Origin: Perkinsus marinus ATCC 50983 | Lineage: Eukaryota > Perkinsozoa > Perkinsida > Perkinsidae | Assembly (NCBI RefSeq): GCF_000006405.1 | Contig: NW_003212599.1 | Location: 8,686-43,790 of the forward strand | Direction of reading: 5' to 3' | DNA length: 35,105 nt | Translations under genes and position numbers: made by a program | Notes under the pieces: model-generated | Told to the model about the DNA's origin: nothing | Seen by the model: the letters and a program-made list of their open reading frames with translations, nothing else | The model's database searches: none | Part shown: positions 18,300 to 27,900 of the stretch, piece by piece | How the letters are laid out: every line of letters begins with the position of its first letter | Position numbering within the stretch: position 1 is the first letter of the stretch

Positions 18300-19715
18300 C
18301 TACTTCACGTCTTTCGCAACCGTGGAGACACACTTGCCGAGCATAACCACACCATTGCCCTCCATAAGGGCAACACGAGACAGACCCTCACAGTTCTTGA
18401 AGGAGTCGACAACCAGGGGCTGAATAGGTTCGAATACGACCTCGGCCATCTCGTTGGATTTCAGAGCATGTGGATCCTCCATCTTCTTGCCACCAGTCTC
18501 CTTGCCAACCTTCCACTTGATTCCAGCCAAACGACAGGCGGAGCGACCAGTACGAACAAAGGCAATCGGAGAATAACCAACCTTAATCTCGCCAGGCACA
18601 TCCAAAACTTGAACCTGAGCAGTGAAAGACTGCACATGCTTCAGACTAGTATCCTTCTTGTAGATCATCACGTCACCGGAACGAGGCATGTTATCCTTGA
18701 TCAGACCCTTGACGTTCAAACCGACGTTATCACCAGGAAGAGCCTTCTCTTGACGAGTATGATGCATCTCAACAGTGAACACCTTGCCGGTACAAGCAGT
18801 GGAAGGCGTGTGAGTCGGCATGAACACGACCTCCTCGTTAGGCTTGACGATCCCTTGCTCGACACGGCCAGTGATCACATCGCCGACACCCTTGATCTTA
18901 TAGATACCAGAGACGGGCATTCTCATTGGAGCGTCAGTCACACGCTTAGGAACCGTAGCGAACTTCTCGAGACCATCCAGCAGAGTATCAATATGGAACG
19001 ATTCTTTCGAGGTAGGATCACGAGTAACATCCACACCCTTCCACCAAGCCATCTTCTCGGACTTCTTGATCAGATTGTCGCCCATCCAGCCAGAAATAGG
19101 GATGATTGGGACACACTTCTCGACGAAGTCCTTCTTCCACCCAACTCGACCAAGAACATTCTTCATCTCATCGCGAATCTCATTGTAACGAGACTCCTTG
19201 TAGCCAGCGACATCAGAATCCATCTTGTTCACACCTACGATCAACTGCTTGACACCAAGCAAGTTGATCAAACGAGCATGCTGACGAGTTTGCCCTTGGA
19301 TTTCACCAGCCTTATGGTTACCCTTAGCAATAGCGGTACCGAAGTTACCATCAGCAGGAACCATCAAAAGAGCAACATCCGCCTGAGAAGCACCAGTGAT
19401 CATGTTCTTGATAAAATCTCTATGGCCAGGAGCATCAATGATGGTGTAATGCCAGGTATCGGTGAAGAATTCCTTCGTAGTGCAAGCAATGGTAACACCA
19501 CGCTCACGTTCCTCCTTCTGCCGGTCCATGTAAAAGGCGAAAGCGAAGGAGGACTTGCCGAGACGATCAGCCTCTTGCTTAAGCTTCTCGAGTTCACGCT
19601 CAGGAATGCCTCCAAGTTCAAAGAGGAGACGACCAGTAGTAGTAGACTTGCCGGAATCGACGTGACCGCAGATCACAATCGACATGTGAACCTTACCCTC
19701 CTTGGCGGTGGACAT
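18300..19715 (-). CDS. EFL: Elongation factor-like GTPase (EFL), replaces EF-1alpha
   Basis: A single exon of 471 aa. The start MSTAKEGKVHMSIVICGHVD at 19715 (CCAATGTCC context) is preferred; the longer frame to 19745 begins without an ATG. GTPase motifs in order: GHVDSGKS, DAPGH, NKMD. It belongs to EFL and not to EF-1alpha because it has FAFYMDRQKEERERGVTIAC after G1 where EF-1alpha has a YAWVLDKLKAERERGITID-type segment, and MVPADGNFGTAI then KGNHKAGEIQGQTRQHARL where EF-1alpha has a shorter loop; ISGWMGDNL also fits. EFL delivers aminoacyl-tRNA to the ribosome in lineages lacking canonical EF-1alpha, including dinoflagellates and Perkinsus. No introns or frameshifts. It is divergent from the kelch gene. 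A 536-codon antisense frame is a by-product of codon bias. Confidence 0.95.
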   Translation of the reverse strand: MSTAKEGKVHMSIVICGHVDSGKSTTTGRLLFELGGIPERELEKLKQEADRLGKSSFAFAFYMDRQKEERERGVTIACTTKEFFTDTWHYTIIDAPGHRDFIKNMITGASQADVALLMVPADGNFGTAIAKGNHKAGEIQGQTRQHARLINLLGVKQLIVGVNKMDSDVAGYKESRYNEIRDEMKNVLGRVGWKKDFVEKCVPIIPISGWMGDNLIKKSEKMAWWKGVDVTRDPTSKESFHIDTLLDGLEKFATVPKRVTDAPMRMPVSGIYKIKGVGDVITGRVEQGIVKPNEEVVFMPTHTPSTACTGKVFTVEMHHTRQEKALPGDNVGLNVKGLIKDNMPRSGDVMIYKKDTSLKHVQSFTAQVQVLDVPGEIKVGYSPIAFVRTGRSACRLAGIKWKVGKETGGKKMEDPHALKSNEMAEVVFEPIQPLVVDSFKNCEGLSRVALMEGNGVVMLGKCVSTVAKDVK

Positions 19716-20074
19716 TGGTGTAAAACTCTCGTAAAGCTGAACCAAGAAATAATAGCTCAGTTACGACGTTCACCAAATCACACAGTTAATACTTATCAGC
19801 AGCTCGAGTAATAAGCCGAAATGAACAATTCATTAGGGAATAGACCAACATCTCCAAAGAACGTTGCTGAAGGAATGGTTACAATGATGCCAGGTACTGT
19901 GCACAACTTGCATAACCGTTACCTCACTAGTAATGGGCGAGCGAGAACGGTAGTGCGCGTCTTGGGGTTTCTTGCATCGGGTGCGTGCAAAGGATCTGTC
20001 AATGTCACGAGCTGAATGGTAGCCACAGGTGTTCCGACTGTTGACCAGTTAGGTACGCTTCTTACGTTTTCGTA
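19716..20074. promoter_or_regulatory. Shared upstream region of EFL (-) and kelch gene (+)
   Basis: A 359-bp interval separates two divergent starts, so both promoters and leaders must lie here or within the genes. I see no TATA-like box clearly placed. The small plus-strand frame 19821-20015 is not supported as a gene. Confidence 0.45.
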
Positions 20075-21763
20075 ATGAGTCGGCCAAGCGCTTTTCCACA
20101 ACTCGCTCCTCCGGTCCGTAACCGTTGGGTGGACCGTAACGGAGCTCAGGTTGTCGCTCTATTGACGAAGGCTGCGAAGCACAACGATTCGAAGACTTGC
20201 CCGATTGCATCTATCCCAGTGGATGTCATTCTCGACAACATCGTCCCATTTATGCACTATGACCAGCCGGTGAAGAACTGCATATTCGTATGTGGTGGAC
20301 GATCTTCACGTGTTATGGACTCTAATCGCTATTTGAGTACGGTGGAGGTCTACGACGATTACTCGAGGAAGTGGTCGAGAGTACCACCGATGCGCAGCAA
20401 AAGAGTCGGTGCAGCTGCAATGGTTGTTGGTGACCATCTCTACGTTGTGGGCGGTTATCGCATCCATCCTGATCAACCTCTTGGATGCGTAGAAATTTAC
20501 GACCCGTGGCTGAACCGTTGGAAGAGGCTCAGGTCGACTATGGATATTCCTCGCTTTGGTCACAGTCTCGCTCTGGTTGGCGACCGTTATTTATACGCTA
20601 TTGGCGGCGATTCTCAAAGGCAATTGGTTTCCGAAGTAGAAGTCTTCGATACTCAGACCGAGCAGTGGCTTCAACAACCAGATTTGAAAATATGTCTACC
20701 GCGCCCTCTCGCGGGTGGTCGAGTTATCGAGAAGGATGGTCTGCTGTACATCGTCGGCGGTGATGTTGGCTCTTCTCCACTGCAATTCTCGGACCTCATC
20801 TACGTCTTGGACACTACGGTGACTCCTCACGTTTGGTCGGTACTTTCGACTCGACTGAAGGTTGGGCGTTCGGCATGCGCCGTCGCATGGCTTGACGAAT
20901 CCAAATCAGCTATCGGGGTGTTCGGTGGTTATGTGGTGATCGATGGAGACTTCAAAGAAGTTGCCACTTCTGAGGTGGTGCCTCTAGACGGTTCCCATAT
21001 CGTGCCTCTCCTTGACGCATCAATTCCAGGTCGGGTGATGCCGGTCGCTCATACGAGGAAGATACCTGAGATGCCATCGACTAGAGCTGGCTGTCGTGCG
21101 GTGACTGTCGGGTGCCGTGTTATTTTGGTCGGAGGCGAGAACCCTATCCCTGCTAGTGCCATGGAGGTCTCGGATGGTTCGAGTGAATCGGCGTCTAGTC
21201 CTGGATCGGAGCGATCAAATGACTCCTCCGATATCTTGGCCGAGCTCATCAATAGCGGTGCGGCTGCAGATCGGTCCAGTATCTTCGCTCAGGTTGCTGC
21301 TACGCCCGACGATCCTCCGTCGACCCCTAGTCGGTCCCAAGATCCTGCAAGACCGGTTTCTATTGATGAGGCTGTTACCAGAGCGATGCAACGATACTTC
21401 ACTCTGGTGCACAGCAGTCGCCCGAGCTCTGATAGTGGCTCTCAACGTGAACGTGATGCTGCGGCACAATTGCTACAAGAGATTACGAGAGCTCTCCGCA
21501 TACAAGCGGTGCACGCCAGACGACTTAATGAGCCTGTGAGAGTAGTCCACGACAAGCCTCTGGTGTTCGACTCATCGAAGTGGGCGTGGGTCGATGAGCA
21601 GGCGTTGTTCGCTGGACGGACCGCAGCAGCAATTTCTGTTGGGTCTGTGTTTCCGGTCAGCTATGGCTGTGAGCCACGCCGCAGTAGCAGTGGTGGACTG
21701 AGGCACTCGTGTAAGCGGAGTCGTGTTGAACGCACTCCCAGTGCTTCTGCGAGAAGGAGATGA
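20075..21763 (+). CDS. Kelch-repeat beta-propeller protein, 562 aa
   Basis: A single-exon frame. Residues about 68-360 hold five to six kelch-type repeats with the double Gly and spaced Tyr/Trp pattern: FVCGGRSSR then VEVYDDYSRKWSRVPPM; LYVVGGYRI then VEIYDPWLNRWKRL; LYAIGGDSQ then VEVFDTQTEQW; LYIVGGDVGSS; IGVFGGYVVIDGD; and a last VILVGGENP near residue 355. There is no BTB, BACK or F-box signature in the N-terminal 65 residues, though DVILDNIVPFMHYDQ could be a short helix. The C-terminal 190 residues are Ser/Asp/Arg-rich and end in an Arg/Ser basic tail that may be a nuclear signal. Kelch propellers bind proteins, often as ubiquitin-ligase adaptors or actin-linked scaffolds; the role here is unknown. 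Confidence 0.88.
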   Translation: MSRPSAFPQLAPPVRNRWVDRNGAQVVALLTKAAKHNDSKTCPIASIPVDVILDNIVPFMHYDQPVKNCIFVCGGRSSRVMDSNRYLSTVEVYDDYSRKWSRVPPMRSKRVGAAAMVVGDHLYVVGGYRIHPDQPLGCVEIYDPWLNRWKRLRSTMDIPRFGHSLALVGDRYLYAIGGDSQRQLVSEVEVFDTQTEQWLQQPDLKICLPRPLAGGRVIEKDGLLYIVGGDVGSSPLQFSDLIYVLDTTVTPHVWSVLSTRLKVGRSACAVAWLDESKSAIGVFGGYVVIDGDFKEVATSEVVPLDGSHIVPLLDASIPGRVMPVAHTRKIPEMPSTRAGCRAVTVGCRVILVGGENPIPASAMEVSDGSSESASSPGSERSNDSSDILAELINSGAAADRSSIFAQVAATPDDPPSTPSRSQDPARPVSIDEAVTRAMQRYFTLVHSSRPSSDSGSQRERDAAAQLLQEITRALRIQAVHARRLNEPVRVVHDKPLVFDSSKWAWVDEQALFAGRTAAAISVGSVFPVSYGCEPRRSSSGGLRHSCKRSRVERTPSASARRR

Positions 21764-22876
21764 AAGTTTATACTCGTTATCAGTTGTTCGTTTGACACAT
21801 TGCATAACTGCTGTATACAGACGTTGTGTGGCGTCTCTAAGAGATTGCTACTGATCTTCTGAAAGGCTGCGGTCAAGTTGTGATGTTTTGAACGGTAGCC
21901 ATAGCGAGTTGTTTAGGATCGATGTGTAGCGGGCGAGGTTTTGATCCGCTTTCTGAGGGTGTGTATTATCCAGTGTGGATTAGAGGTTTTAGAGAAGAAG
22001 TTGTGCATATAATTCATCACGTACTACTATGTATGTTTATGCTGCGTACTGATACTATCATTGCTGCTGCTCTATTGGCTGTCGATCAGAGCAGTTTATA
22101 ATCATCACCAGCTAGTTACGCATCTAGGTTGAGTCCGCGGCAACGAGTGACGCAAGCCTCGCTTGGTGCTATCTCAACTTGATGTATGCATGAACAGTAG
22201 ATATGTGAGTGATCAAATCGGCTGTTGTGTTATAGTCAACTCCCGTGGTTGAGCTCCGTGAGGCTGCCAAGCACTACTGATTATGGAGACTTGGAAAAGT
22301 TTCTATTGATGTCCCTCGTGTCGCCAACATAGTCTCAGGCAAGGACATGTATAGACAAAGTGGAACACCATAACCTTTGGGAATACTAGGTAGAGTATCT
22401 TCTTATTAGATTATCTTCTCGCCAGGCCGTGTCACTCGGTCTGTCCCCCTCACCTTGGCTCATTTGGGTACGAGCGTGGTCACCACGTGTACTCACGTTC
22501 GTACTCATGTACATCGTGGCACCACGAACAAAGTAAGGCAACTGTATTGGAATGCATTCTCAAGCAGTCGATAAGGGAACCCCCCTACTTACGGGTTTCC
22601 CTCCGCAATTATCTAGTCTCTCAACACGCGCTACAGAACTCTTCACAACGACATTCAGTGCCCTTATCCGCCTGCCGTGAAATATTTTTCAAGCGAAGAG
22701 AATTGACATCTACGAGGGAGATTGAGTCACAACAACTGCGCGGAACACAACCATGGAGACATACTGACGGAGGTTATCAAACTACCGTCTCCACGGGAAT
22801 GAAGTTATTTCATAGAAACTAATGATAATTTCGGTCCGAAATGGGCGGAAAAACAACTCAACATAACTTATACTAT
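21764..22876. other. No gene recognised
   Basis: About 1.1 kb downstream of the kelch gene. Frames are short; 22487-22822 on + (111 codons) has no recognisable content and no support from splice signals. Confidence 0.5.
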
Positions 22877-22931
22877 AATGTGATTTCGTCGTTTGACTAT
22901 AAGTCTTATAGTTAAAGGACGAAACCACATT
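22877..22931. repeat. 55-nt imperfect palindrome (25-bp arms, 5-nt loop)
   Basis: The arms AATGTGATTTCGTCGTTTGA... and the closing ...GGACGAAACCACATT pair at 22 of 25 positions around AGTCT. It could be a hairpin RNA, a tiny palindromic element or a cruciform site. No poly-T tract follows and no neighbouring gene depends on it. Confidence 0.8.
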
Positions 22932-23209
22932 ACTGTGCCTTGTCCGCTGCAGCTCTTCCTTTTCTTTTTCTCATTATGAGAATCTCATAAACTTCCTGTT
23001 TTTTGGCTACGCCTCTGTGCAGCTCTTATTCTTCTTCTTTCTCTCATAGACTTCCGGGTGCCCACAAGACACGATTGGTTGATATCCTTAGAGGACATCG
23101 TTTGAGAAGAGGCTTTGCAGAACTACTACTCTATATGATACAAGTCTTTGTGCAAAGTTTGAGGAAAATGTATAGGTCAATTAAAAAAATCGCTCCGAGT
23201 ATATGCGCC
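22932..23209. other. Pyrimidine-rich intergenic stretch
   Basis: TTCC/TTCT-rich DNA near 22945-23050, with a partial local duplication: CTTCCTTTTCTTTTTCTCAT and CTTATTCTTCTTCTTTCTCA, each followed by similar ATAAACTTCC/ATAGACTTCC text. No coding evidence. Confidence 0.5.
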
Positions 23210-24009
23210 TTAGATAAGATATTTTCCGGTGGCATAGACCACCCGCGCTCGCCCTAGACCCTCGCGGGGCCCTTCCCAATCGGGTGGAAGTTTGTGAGGT
23301 ATCCCGCACAGAGCTCGCCCTCCGTTCACCAATATCATCTGCCCAGCAACGCCCCTATGGTCAGGAAGTTCCGCGTATACCTCGACAAACAACTGCACGA
23401 TTTTAAGCTCGGCGCTATCCTGTCGCCGGAATCGTGAGTTGCATTTTCTCGGGCAGCATTTGCATCTCTTTAATTTCCCTCAGCTGGCAGAGAGGAATGT
23501 TAGAGCTCGTCGCTTTGATCGAGACGTGAGAGTTGGTGATATTATCGTATCGGTGATTGATTCGTAACTTCACCAGGTGCAACCGTGAGAAGCTCTCTCA
23601 AAATATATATTCGATTGAGAATAAAGTCCTTGATGATCATTGAAATGGCCATGCCATAGCCTCTTTCAAAAGAAAGGATACTTAGTAGCTCCTTTGGCTC
23701 GGGTGCCGCCCCTAGAAAAGGGCATCTTTTAGAGGCTGCCCACTTTTCTTCTAACATAGTTTCCAGCTGATGATAAACCTTTCGCAGCCCACTATTAACA
23801 TAACTGAGATTATCAGCAATAGTGCCTCGACCAATATTATGGGTCCCATAAGGCTGGTTCGGAATAGGGAGGTGAGAAAGTCGGTCATACCACACGACTT
23901 GCCCACCACCGCCCCCAGTTTGACATGCAAGTTCAATGGTAGTGTCTGTTAAAACCGAACGAGCGACCATAGCGAATGATCCGCCCAATATAGTGCAACC
24001 AATGGTCAT
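23210..24009 (-). CDS. Unrecognised protein, probably spliced
   Basis: The first part runs from ATG 24009 (MTIGCTILGGSFAMVARSVL) to about 23560 in one frame of 155 codons. It has a short hydrophobic N-terminus that may be a signal peptide, a Gly run (CQTGGGGGQVVW), then SYVNSGLRKVYHQLETMLEE and FLGAAPEPKELLSIL. The frame can close at 23542, but two further protein-like stretches follow on the same strand. One is LREIKEMQMLPEKMQLTIPA (about 23484-23425), just after a CTCTCTGCCAG acceptor. The other is KIVQLFVEVYAELPDHRG to GPREGLGRARVVYATGKYLI, ending at TAA 23210. The last two are in different frames, so an unseen intron or a frameshift lies between. Family and function unknown. The gene may be the 155-aa single exon alone. 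Confidence 0.5.
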
Positions 24010-24743
24010 AAACCGTAGCAACACACTGAAGACCCTATTATCCTGGATAATTTATCCATATCGTCCTAACTCGATATGGATCCCTATACAAGCTTGTACA
24101 AGTCAGTAACCAGTACGAACCAGCAATAAACAAACCGTTATACAGAACTCGTACAAAGCCAGCACAAAAACCGTAGTACGTGAAAGCAGCACGCATGCAT
24201 AGCAAGTAGCGCTCGCCTATGACCAGCATCGCAGAATCCTTAGTGTCATCGCGCCGTGCGGACGCGCGCATTATCTCTTTTTCTTTCCCCTCCAGAATCA
24301 TTATTTCCCCCCCATTTTAAATCCTACTTCTCGATCAGATTTGCCACTCCATATAGCGTTGTAACCAGTTTGGGAAAGACTTTCTATGCGAGCAAGCAAC
24401 GCAGTGACGCGAGACAGTACCTGCACCCGAAAAATCCGAATCTTCGCTCACATTGTAGAACAGCTCAGCCGGCCGCCACCCGAACAACTTGTAAACTCAA
24501 ACTCAGCAACGAGAACGACCTTTCACGCCTGGTCAGGCGTTAATTGTGAGAATCTCTGCAATAATGGTCGGACCGGGGATCGAGCCCGGAATCAACATTC
24601 TATTGTTAATCTGAACGTACGCCGGTGCAGGTCTGTCGCGCACGCCTAAACACTTGAAGTTCCGCCAGATAGCCAGATAGTGGTTCACTGTTGAGCACGT
24701 GTCCACGTCTCAAATTTCGTTGCATCGTCAGGTCACACCTGAC
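24010..24743. other. 5' flank of the retrotransposon; no gene resolved
   Basis: Short frames on both strands without recognisable content. It holds a tRNA-like segment at about 24565-24592 and a small palindrome TCAGGTCACACCTGA at 24728-24742, immediately before the retrotransposon target site. Confidence 0.5.
24565..24592 (-). other. tRNA 3'-end-like sequence (or primer-binding-site remnant)
   Basis: Read on +, TGGTCGGACCGGGGATCGAG continues to CCCGG. The reverse strand has a T-arm-like CCGGG-CTCGATC-CCCGG followed by TCCGACC and A. No matching 5' acceptor, D arm or clean anticodon arm is found upstream on that strand, so this is not an intact tRNA gene. It begins with TGG, as a primer-binding site would, preceded by CTGCA and AATAA. 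Confidence 0.4.
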
Positions 24744-24747
24744 TCAG

Positions 24748-24914
24748 TGGTGTAATCGATCCCCAAGGCGAGCGCTTTTTTACTTAGCTAGTAGTCAAGT
24801 CGATAGTCAGAGGCAGAGACAGGAACAGGTCTGTAGCCATCTTGGCTCAAGTTGTACTCTTGTGTTGATCAAGTCCAATGGAAAGTCCAATAACGGCATC
24901 GGGCGAGGCTTCCA
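24748..24914 (+). repeat. 5' long terminal repeat (167 bp)
   Basis: It runs from TGGTGTAATCGATCCCCAAG to GGGCGAGGCTTCCA. It matches 30768-30934 base for base by eye. It contains the Gag-Pol start codon at 24878. It is unusually short for an LTR that must carry promoter and polyadenylation signals; no AATAAA is seen. Confidence 0.96.
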
Positions 24915-27900
24915 TCTGTTGGCGATCTCGGTGGGACCTCTTGAATGAGCAGCCAGGACGCCCGGAGAAGGACGAGGTTATCGACGTGATCTATGCCGCC
25001 GTAGACAAAGTCTTGGACTTGTCGGTGGACCAAAGGGTCAAATCACGAGTCGGAGCCATCATCAGGAAAGTCTCGACGGATCTGCAGAGCTACTATGAGG
25101 ACCAGTTGCCAGAAGGGTGGAGACGTCTGAACGCGAATGAGCTGTTCGGTGATCTGATACAGACCGTCTTCAGGGAGGTCTATTGGAGTGTGCAAGATAG
25201 CGGATACTCGGACGATGGTGGCGCTCTTGAGTTAGCTCTCTGTATCTCGGCGCAGACTGTGAAGACTTTACTGAAGCTGAATACTGTTGATGGCTACTCA
25301 GAGTTGATAGCTGAGCTTGTGGGGAAGATGCGGTCGGATGAGAGCTCAGAGTTGAAGGATGTTGAGGGGGGAGCATCGAAGACGAAGCAACGTGATACTA
25401 TCGAGACCAAGGTCGATGTGAATAACCTACCTTTGGTCGATGGTGCTCCGTGGTCCCTGGACAAGAAGACCGCCGACGGTAAGATCAAAGTCACCTATGA
25501 TTGTGTGAAGCGTCGAATCATTACAGCTTGTGAGAGCTACGGATTGAGTGGGAGAAGAGCATGCTTCTTCGTTGTTAAAAACTTCGATGGAGCAGAGCGA
25601 ACATTCGCTCAGAAAGCCCTAGCGGCGGTCCCAGTGGAGAACCAAAACCCCTTGGATGCCTTCTTTGGGAAGATGGATGCCAAGTACACCAACTACTGGT
25701 CGGAAGGGCGTGCCTTGAGTGAGTTCACCACTCTGAAGAAGCATCAGGGTGAAGACCCCATCACTTATCTTAATCGCTTATCCGAAATTGCTGACACGTT
25801 ACCAATCAGCGAAGGTGAGCTCCGAAAGCAGTTTCTACAAGGGTTGAGTTCAGGATTGGTAAGTAAGCTGAGATCGTGCTATGGCCCTCGGTTATACTCG
25901 AAGCCGTTGGACAAGATAGCAGATAGCGCTTCATATTATGAGTCGGAGTACATGAGAGAACGAGTTGATAAACCACAAGCTCAGCCGAGTCGAGTGAATC
26001 CAGATGTACCGCTAAGAGGGAAAGGGCTACCTCGTGAACAAGCACAATCGACTGGGGGGGCCGGGACGGCGGCTACTCAATCGATCGGTGGGAACCGACC
26101 ATCAAGATGGTCGAATGGTGCACCACGGTGCTATCTATGCTCACAAGTAGGCCATCTCAAGAGAGATTGTCCTCTGAAGGGCCAGCTGGATAACCGGAAG
26201 ACCACTGAACCAAAGGACCGTGGTAAGAGTTCCTCCTCAACGAGCGAGGTAAAACAAGGATTTGTGAACGTCGAGATCGGCGCCAATGTCGTCGAAGCGA
26301 CAGGCTTGAATGGTGAGGACGCCGCCAAATCTAATACTATACACTCCTTAAGTGGAGTGGACACAGTGCCTGAGTTGAAGTGTGACGTTGGGAAGTATGG
26401 TCGTTACAATCAGACAGCTCTCCTAGATACGGGAGCGGGATGCTCTCTCATCGGAGCAGACCTCGCTGCTAGGCTACATAAGGAAGGACGAGCTGTCGTC
26501 TTGACGACTCCCAAAATCATCCGTCTGAGATTTGCTAATGGAGGAGTCGAAGAGTCCGACCACGAACTGATAGTGCCCATCGGAGTCGAGAAGAAGCGAG
26601 AAGAAGTGACCTATTACTTACCATTCGTTGTATCTCGTACACTGGGGGCAGGAATCCTTCTTGGTCGTCGTGCATTATGTTTGATGGAAACCAAACTACG
26701 GTTCGGTGGGGTGAATCCACGTGAGCTTCAGAAGTTGGAGAACGTCTTCCACCAGAACGTTGTAAGTGAAGCTTCCCATCAACCTGGTGAGAACGGCTCC
26801 TTAGCAGCTGAGAAGAATACTGTCCAGCAAAATGCTGTCTACGTCCAGATCAACCAGGTAACTGATGAACCGGTGGTGTTGGACGAGGAAGCTGTATTAG
26901 AAGATGGTCTAGGATGGTCTAGTAAAGGAGTGGTCGAATCACGAGAGTGGTTGGAGAAGACGGTTGAACAAGCTCTCCCTCAACTCGATGGACCTCTTGA
27001 TAACGATAGTGACATCGACATCGATAAGCTCAAAGTTGACGCGAAGAAGTGCCTCGATGAGCAGGTTCGAAAAGGATGGATCCCCATAAGTCGAGGATTC
27101 AGAGGCCGAGTCGCATCGAAGGCTGATATAATCACTCAAGATACCAGTACCCAAGCCTACCAATTTCAAATCTCGTGGGATGTCAACGATGTGGACCTAC
27201 ACGACAACGTGAGACGAGGACCATGGGATAGTTCGAGGCTTATCGGAGATCTATCACCATCTGAGAAAGAAGAATGGGATCACCAAATAGACGGATATGT
27301 ATCTAGAGGGTGGTGGGTCGAAGAACCCTCTGGGCCTCCAGATGGGGAGAAGCACCTAAGTGCGACATGCTTCCCAGTGCGTCAATGCGCGATGAAGACG
27401 ACTCGAATCCGCCCATGCATCGATCTGAGAAGGGCCAACGACCTTTCGCCGAAGCTGAAAGCTGCAGCACCAACTGGAGTGGGTCCGACGTCGATCAGTG
27501 ATGCTATCCTGAAACTACGGAGTAGTCTCGACGCTCACAAGCAGTACCAGATAGATCAATATGATCTAGAGAAGGCGTTCTACTCTATTCGGATTCTACC
27601 TAGGTCAGCTGCTGACGGGAGACTGTTGAAGGTGTGGATCCGTTGTGGGTCCACGTGGTACAGTTCATGTTGTCTGGTCTTCGGAACCAGTGCGGGACCT
27701 CTTTCCCTGAACTACTCTCAACTCACCTTGCTGACTATCATGCGACATATGTTATCGAATGTAACCTCTCAATCGGTCTGGATCCCAGTGATGGATGACT
27801 TCCTGGTCGTATCTCCAATGAAAAAGGGATCCACGAAGGTGAGTGACAAGTCTAAGGCCTGTATGGAAGTCCTATGGGAGCTCACCGGCTTCCGAGCTCC

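Noticed and set aside
18201-19811. 536-codon plus-strand open frame
   Set aside because: It is exactly antisense to the EFL gene, which is a full and conserved protein. The His/Asn/Leu-rich product is unlike any protein and arises from EFL codon bias.
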